DNA of 31,184 nucleotides. It comes from Ramicandelaber brevisporus. Lineage: Eukaryota; Kickxellomycota; Ramicandelaberales; Ramicandelaberaceae. Where the stretch lies: NCBI GenBank assembly GCA_025201865.1, contig MU602790.1, positions 1 through 31,184 on the forward strand. Direction: 5' to 3'. Both the position numbers and the translations under genes were made by a program. The first letter of the stretch is position 1; every line of letters starts with the position of its first letter. The notes below the pieces were generated by a model. That model was not told the origin of the DNA. It worked only from the letters and a program-made list of their open reading frames with translations, and did no database searches. Below, piece after piece: positions 26,379 to 31,184 of the stretch.

Positions 26379-27343
26379 CTGGTCCAGCCATTCCCGTGTG
26401 TCACATTTACTCATTTACTGATTTGCTCGTTTTCATTTTTTTCATTACTTTTACTTTTTTACTTTTGTCGTCATCGTTATATCCTATCATTTCGTATTAT
26501 GTTTGTTATTCATCGCCACTACCTCAGTATTTTCCTTTCATTTTTCACTTTTCATTTTAAAAAAAACAAAACGCTGTATTTTCCGTTCAAAGTATGTCAA
26601 CTTGGAGACTGTCACACTTTGTACCACACAAATAGTCGCAGTGTAGTCGAGACTGGGAGAAGAAGCAGTCGACTATCATGCCAAGACCTTTTGATAGACT
26701 CTGAATGAATGTGCAAAGCATGAGGAGATAGAGCTGCACCGGGTAGTTGACTGGATTTGTACAACGTTGCAATTCCTATCTAGGAATTACACTGGAAAGA
26801 TGGTGACATTCGTTTATAAGATTGAGGAGTGAAGACTGGAAGAGTGAAAGAATGAAAGAATGAAGTATTGAAAAGTGAGAGAATGAATGAATGAATGAAT
26901 GAATGAAGGATTGAATGATAAGAGTGTCAAGTGTTGGTCAATTGGTGGGACAGTCCAAAGGGGGAGGAGAGGAGCTAATCAACCACTTCATGCCACTCAA
27001 AGATAGGTGAACAAAAACACCAATTGATTTATCACAGCCCAACCGGCGGTCATTGACTTGCACTTGTCCAGATGTAACAATTAGGTAAACAATGGAAGGT
27101 CATGGCAATCGACATTGCACTGACCGGCCAGTGCGCATCAGCAGTAGCCCCATTCATATATGCAGTGGATAAAAAGAGAACACGCCATCAAGGACAAGCT
27201 CTGGCCGCTCAACATCCACACCACGATTGCAAACACACGACCTCGGCACGATCACAGCTCATCCACAACACGAACACAACCACGCACTACAGTCACTTCA
27301 TTTCCACGCACTCACTATAACATTGTACATTTATTCACACGAA
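26379..27343. promoter_or_regulatory. Intergenic region and chitinase promoter
   Basis: No gene is seen. It contains T-rich transporter 3' flank, an 18-bp perfect inverted repeat (26771-26788), GAAT microsatellite sequence (26881-26907), a near-palindrome GCACTGACCGGCCAGTGC (27117-27134), and TATA-like sequences CATATATG (about 27154) and GATAAAAAG (27169-27177). The latter lies about 170 bases before the chitinase ATG, followed by a C/A-rich leader. Confidence 0.45.
26881..26907. repeat. (GAAT)n microsatellite
   Basis: Six to seven uninterrupted GAAT units, within a larger GAA/GAAT-rich purine stretch (about 26825-26935). Confidence 0.85.
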
Positions 27344-28744
27344 ATGAGACTCTTCAGATACTTACTCACCGCAGCTGCATGCGCATCAGCGATGGCTCTC
27401 GCATCCAGCAATCCGAACAACAAGGTTGTTGTCGGCTACTACCCATCGTGGAAATCGGCCGCCCTCGCTGCATTTGATTACACGCAGGTCACCCACATGC
27501 AGCACGCCTTTGCAATTCTGCAGAAGGACGGCTCCATCTCGTTCGACGGCGACTGGTTCATGGATCGCATCACCAAGGCTGCACAGGCCAAGGGAACCAA
27601 GGTCACAATCTCGGTCGGTGGCTGGACCGGCTCGTTCGCATTCTCGCCCGTTGTCGCATCCAAAGACTTGCGCACCAAGTTCATTGACAACGTCGTCAAC
27701 TTCCTCGACCTTCACTTTTTGGACGGCGTTGACTTGGACTGGGAGTATCCTGGTAGATTGGGCGACAACTGCAACAAGTTCGATAAGGTCAACGATGCTC
27801 CAAACTTCCTGCTGCTGCTGAAGGAGCTGCGTGCAGCATTGGACAAGAAATTTGGCACCGATGCCGACAAGCGCAAGATTATAACGCTGGCAATCCGCGT
27901 GCAGCCTTTTGATGGACCAGATGGCCCGATAAAGGATGTGCGTGCATACGCCGAGCAGGTTGATTTTGCATCCATCATGGCGTTCGACATTGGCGGCGGA
28001 TGGTCCAAGACAACTGCACCGCTGGCGCCGTTCCGCTACGAGCGCGGTAAGGGCGATGCGTACTCGGTCGTGCAGGCTGTCAACGACTGGCTCAAAGCTG
28101 GATGGCCCGCCAGCAAGCTCGTGCTCGGTGTGCCATTCTACGGCCGCAGTGTGACGACCACCGTGGACATGAGCAAGGACCTCGCCAACCAGTACGCCAA
28201 CAAGACGATGGATGTGCCGCACGGCGACGGCGAGGATGCGCCATGGGACGATGTGTGTGCTGGCACTGGCGCGGTGCTGTCCGGCGTGTGGAGCTGGAAG
28301 AACATGCGCTCGCAGGGCCCGCTGTCTGGTCCGACAACCGCCGGCGCTGAATGGGTGCGCTCCGTCGACCCGATCACAAAGACGCCGTGGCTGTTCAACT
28401 CGCGCACAAACACCTACATCAGCTATGACGACCCGGACAGTCTGGCGAACAAGGTCTCCTACGCGGACAAGATGGGGCTGCGCGGCATGATGACGTGGGA
28501 GCTGCACGGCGACAACAACGAGCTGCTGCCGGTGCTGAACAAGATCCGCAGCAGCACATCGACCGGCCCAGAGAACGGCATCGACCACGGCCACTACGAC
28601 GACGGCAGCAGCGACGGCGGATCGGGACACGGCGGCAACGGCGGCAACGAGAGCGGCAATAGCGCAGCATCGGCTGCAGCCAGCGGCGCACTGCATGCCT
28701 CGCTCGGACTCGGAGTGGCTGCGGCGCTCTTCAACATGTACTAA
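27344..28744 (+). CDS. GH18 chitinase, secreted, probably GPI-anchored
   Basis: 466 aa from the ATG at 27344; the frame opens 39 codons earlier at a TTG, but this ATG starts a clear signal peptide (MRLFRYLLTAAACASAMALA). The GH18 barrel includes VVVGYYPSWK, KVTISVGGWTGS and the catalytic DGVDLDWE motif (D127, D130, D132, E134), with E134 the proton donor of substrate-assisted hydrolysis of chitin. MAFDIGGGW and GVPFYGRS match later barrel strands, and GMMTWELHGD the final one. A Gly/His/Asp-rich linker (about 405-440) leads to a Ser/Ala-rich site and a hydrophobic C-terminus (LGLGVAAALFNMY), the pattern of a GPI-anchor signal. It is probably a cell-wall remodelling enzyme. It is GC-rich with strong codon bias; the long antisense frame opposite it is a composition artefact. 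Confidence 0.95.
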   Translation: MRLFRYLLTAAACASAMALASSNPNNKVVVGYYPSWKSAALAAFDYTQVTHMQHAFAILQKDGSISFDGDWFMDRITKAAQAKGTKVTISVGGWTGSFAFSPVVASKDLRTKFIDNVVNFLDLHFLDGVDLDWEYPGRLGDNCNKFDKVNDAPNFLLLLKELRAALDKKFGTDADKRKIITLAIRVQPFDGPDGPIKDVRAYAEQVDFASIMAFDIGGGWSKTTAPLAPFRYERGKGDAYSVVQAVNDWLKAGWPASKLVLGVPFYGRSVTTTVDMSKDLANQYANKTMDVPHGDGEDAPWDDVCAGTGAVLSGVWSWKNMRSQGPLSGPTTAGAEWVRSVDPITKTPWLFNSRTNTYISYDDPDSLANKVSYADKMGLRGMMTWELHGDNNELLPVLNKIRSSTSTGPENGIDHGHYDDGSSDGGSGHGGNGGNESGNSAASAAASGALHASLGLGVAAALFNMY

Positions 28745-29008
28745 TCGCATCCAACGCCAATACACTACGCTTTCTGCTTTCCATCGTCCACTCACCACTG
28801 CCATCTTTCCTCATTCAGTCTGGTGCACCTGCATTCTTCATCCAGCCTGCTTCTTTCTCCATTTAATCTGCTTTGTATACTGCATGCTGTATACTGTAGA
28901 CGTTGGGTGCTTTGTATATTTGTGTGTATTTGTGTGTATTTGTGTGCTTGCTTTTATGCATTGTGTGCGTTGCATGCACCACTTGCTTAATGAGATGCAG
29001 AAACAGCG

Positions 29009-29064
29009 CGCCGTCACGCCGTCACTCCGTCACACCGTCACACTGTCACGCTGTCCCGCCGACG
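29009..29064. repeat. 8-bp tandem repeat, about 7 units
   Basis: The units CGCCGTCA, CGCCGTCA, CTCCGTCA, CACCGTCA, CACTGTCA, CGCTGTCC and CGCCGACG form a degrading array: exact at the left, diverging to the right. Confidence 0.8.
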
Positions 29065-30495
29065 CTTGGTCGGAAGCATGCTCTGCACACAAGTCACTGT
29101 GTGCATGTGAGTATTTGCGCGTGTGCATATGAGTGTCTGAACTGACAACGTGATTGCAGATGCTACGCCTCTACCCAACGCGCGAGTAGACTGCAGTGCG
29201 CAGACCACACCACGAAGATTGAACGGCAGTCAAATTGAATGGCAGTCAGATCGCACCACCCAGATTGCATCGCTCAGATTGAATGGCGGTCAGTCTGTAC
29301 CGCAATCTGCGCTCCATCTCGCAATGTGATTGGCCACTTGCCGCACTTGCCCGATCGAGCCAGCACCAGTGCAAAGAGTAGAGCGCAATCGAAGAAGAGA
29401 GATGCAGGGTAATAAAGCAGAAAAGCAGGGCAGAACAGAGCAGTGCAGAGCAGAGTGGAATGGAGTAGATGGGCAGACAGGCAGAGCAAAGCAGAGAAGC
29501 TGGGCATAGTCACAAGGCAGGTAGGCAGAGCATGGCTGCAAAACATGGCTGCAGAGCAGTGAAGTATACTCACAAAGGATACTCGCAAAGCAGAGGCACA
29601 TGACCTGCCTGCGCGCCACGCGCATCGCACATCGAGCGGACCGAGAACGCGACCTGCATCGACTCATCTTCCTGTCTTCCTGCCGTCGCTCACTCACTCA
29701 TCCATCCATCTCGACCGTCCATCCTTCCATCTTCCCACTCCAACCACCAGCATAGCATCTGACTCACCTCACTGTTCTCTGGTCTGTTCTGCTCCACTGC
29801 TCTCTGCTCCACTGTTCTCTGTCCTGTTCTTCCCTGCTCTATCTCTGGTCTGCTCTAATCTTATCAGCTGACTGCGCGCACCAGCAGATGACTTAGCGCT
29901 GCGCCACCAAACTGCACTTCGCACGTCGCGCGTCAGTCCAGCCGCGAGCCACGCCGCGAGCCACGCCGAGAGAGCCATGGCGAGCTGCCCACCTCCCCAC
30001 CTGACCGGCCTCCCCCAACGCGCCGTGCAGCTGAGCATGAGAGTGAGCGCGGGTGTGGGTGTGGGTGCAAGTGCGAGCGCGAGTGCGAGCAGGAAGACGT
30101 GTGTACGAATACTGCGCGATGACCAAGCGCGTTCCCGCGAAGGCTCTGCTCTACTCTGCTCTGCTCTGCTCTGTGTGTCGTGTGCTGCGCGTTGTGTGCT
30201 GTGTGCTGTGTGCTGTGTGCAGACGTCGCTGTGTGCAGAGCGAATCTGCCGTGTGGGTCTGGAGAAGTGGGCTGCAATCGACCCAGCTTGCTGCTTGGTG
30301 ACTCTCCACCTTGCGCCACTCCCTTTCCTCATTCGCCCGCCCACTCTCCCGCTCGCCCGCTCGCTCTCTGAAACCACAGACAGACAGCCAGCGACCGCAA
30401 CCGCGACGACAGCAGCACCAGCACCAGCAGCAGCAGAAGCTGTGCTCGCTCACTTTTCCGAGCTTCGATCCAGTCTCAGGACCGCATGTCGTCAG

Positions 30496-30502
30496 TATAA
30501 AA
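30496..30502 (+). promoter_or_regulatory. TATA box candidate
   Basis: TATAAAA in a unique stretch between repeat blocks, 580 bases upstream of the small ORF at 31082. It could drive a rightward transcript through the C/A-rich leader. Confidence 0.35.
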
Positions 30503-31081
30503 TCAGCCGGCTGCCAGCCCTGTTCTCGACCGTGTCTCATGTTTCTGGCTCTCTAGCTCCATCATCACAATACTCGATACTCGACACTCAGCACTCAGCA
30601 CTCAGCACGCAACACGCAATACACAACACGCAGTACTCAGTACTCAGTACTCGACGCTCACCCAGCACTCGCCTGTTCTTCCAAGCACCACAACAGCTTC
30701 GACCTCTTCAACATACTCCGTAGCTTCGGCAAGCTCAGCAGTTTCAACAGACTCAGTTCCTTCAGAAAGCTCCATCGCTCCGATAGCCTCTCCAAGAGTA
30801 GCAGCTCCAGTAACTCCAATAGCCAGGCACAACAGCCTCTTCAACAACAGCAACAGCAGTTTGTTCACGCATCGACAGCACCACCGCATCGCACTGCTCA
30901 CCGCGCACCGCATCGTACCACACTACCGCAGCACCGCACCATAGCGCCACAGCATTGCACTGTACACAACACACGCTACACCACAGCCACACCACAGCCA
31001 CAGCCACAGCACTGTACACGACACACCACAGCCGCAGCCACTACAACCACCACAACCCCCACAGTTATCACAATCCCCACC

Positions 31082-31183
31082 ATGCAATTCTCATTCCTCG
31101 TGTGCAAGGACTGCCAAGGCGAAGCCGACTACTTCAGTCCCACCGACCAGCGCTTCTACTGCCGCGGCTGCCGCTCGGAATAG
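31082..31183 (+). CDS. 33-aa zinc-ribbon-like ORF at the window edge
   Basis: The ATG follows a C/A-rich leader (CCCACCATG context), like other starts in this window. It encodes 33 residues with two CxxC knuckles 15 residues apart: C8-C11 (VCKDC) and C27-C30 (FYCRGC), plus aromatic residues before the second pair. The spacing fits a TFIIB/Rrn7-type zinc ribbon. A TAG at 31181-31183 ends it one base before the window edge. It may be a complete microprotein, or the first exon of a larger gene such as an RNA polymerase I factor. The comparison to Rrn7/TAF1B is a guess from the cysteine pattern only. Confidence 0.4.
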   Translation: MQFSFLVCKDCQGEADYFSPTDQRFYCRGCRSE

Positions 31184-31184
31184 G

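Larger units (their letters stand above)
28745..31081. other. 2.3-kb low-complexity, tandem-repeat-rich intergenic region
   Basis: A chain of different short repeats: TGTGTATT (28911-28947), an 8-bp unit (29009-29064), TTGAAYGGCAGTCA copies (29218-29310), GCAGAGCAG-type (29420-29560), CTGTTCTCTG-type (29780-29860), CTCTG and TGTGC runs (30140-30230), CACTCAG (30570-30660) and CACAGC (30970-31020). A good TATAAAA sits at 30496-30502. Open frames here, including a 248-codon one from an ATG at 29977, are translations of repeats with no domain character. No RNA gene was recognised. Confidence 0.55.

Noticed and set aside
27386-28804. 472-codon antisense open frame opposite the chitinase
   Set aside because: It results from the GC-rich third positions of the chitinase gene. 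Its translation is low-complexity Ala/Val/Arg without domain features, while the sense strand has a complete GH18 enzyme.
29977-30723. 248-codon frame starting at a well-placed ATG (GCCATGG)
   Set aside because: Its protein simply translates the local tandem repeats (runs of Leu/Cys, Ser/Thr/Gln and Ala) and shows no domain or conserved motif. A TATA box also lies inside it.
1-31184. CRISPR arrays, bacterial operons, integrated virus or TTAGGG telomere arrays
   Set aside because: No regularly spaced repeats with unique spacers, no Shine-Dalgarno-linked gene strings, no viral structural or polymerase genes, and no telomeric tandem array were found on reading either strand.

Overview
The window looks like nuclear DNA from an intron-poor fungus, probably an early-diverging lineage (Zoopagomycota/Kickxellomycotina-like would fit, but the sequence cannot prove this). 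The reasons are eukaryotic gene families with fungal character (Ku80, RFC5, golgin with GRIP domain, GPI-anchored-type GH18 chitinase, PA/RING-H2 ligase, MCT-type transporter), an 8-aminolevulinate dehydratase whose zinc and lysine positions match yeast numbering as I recall it, AATAAA-type 3' signals, poly-Gln tracts, and genes that are almost all single open exons. Several long open frames begin at TTG codons; I moved those starts to the first convincing ATG.

Layout. 361-2406 (+) is a zinc-finger protein with an internal duplication. 2701-4773 (+) is Ku80. 5238-9620 (+) is a TBC/RabGAP-like protein of the EVI5/Gyp5 type whose two catalytic fingers are missing. A nearly perfect 70-bp palindrome (9847-9916) lies before 8-aminolevulinate dehydratase (10017-11051, -), which shares a divergent promoter with a GRIP-domain golgin (11348-15055, +). 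The golgin converges on a telobox-Myb gene (15176-16171, -) across a palindromic 14-bp motif that gives AATAAA on both strands. The telobox gene is interrupted by a 99-bp tandem, templated-looking insertion carrying stops. Its divergent promoter with a PA/RING-H2 ligase (16802-18760, +) carries two copies of TTCTAGAA, the heat-shock-element core. 18819-19984 is bounded by perfect 13-bp inverted repeats and looks like a non-autonomous mobile element. Then come a secreted class-3 lipase (20036-20998, -), RFC5 (21324-22400, -), a 2.1-kb pyrimidine-rich intergenic region, an MCT-family transporter (24558-26378, +) and a chitinase (27344-28744, +). The last 2.3 kb is a patchwork of short tandem repeats ending in a tiny zinc-ribbon ORF at the window edge.

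The genes do not form an operon or an obvious pathway. Ku80, RFC5 and the telobox protein all concern DNA ends or replication, the TBC protein and golgin both concern Golgi/endosomal traffic, and the chitinase and lipase are secreted. I see this as ordinary eukaryotic gene mixing. The most unusual items are the broken telobox gene with its templated duplication, the inverted-repeat element, the catalytically empty TBC domain and the duplicated OrsD-like zinc-finger protein with clustered SUMO motifs.
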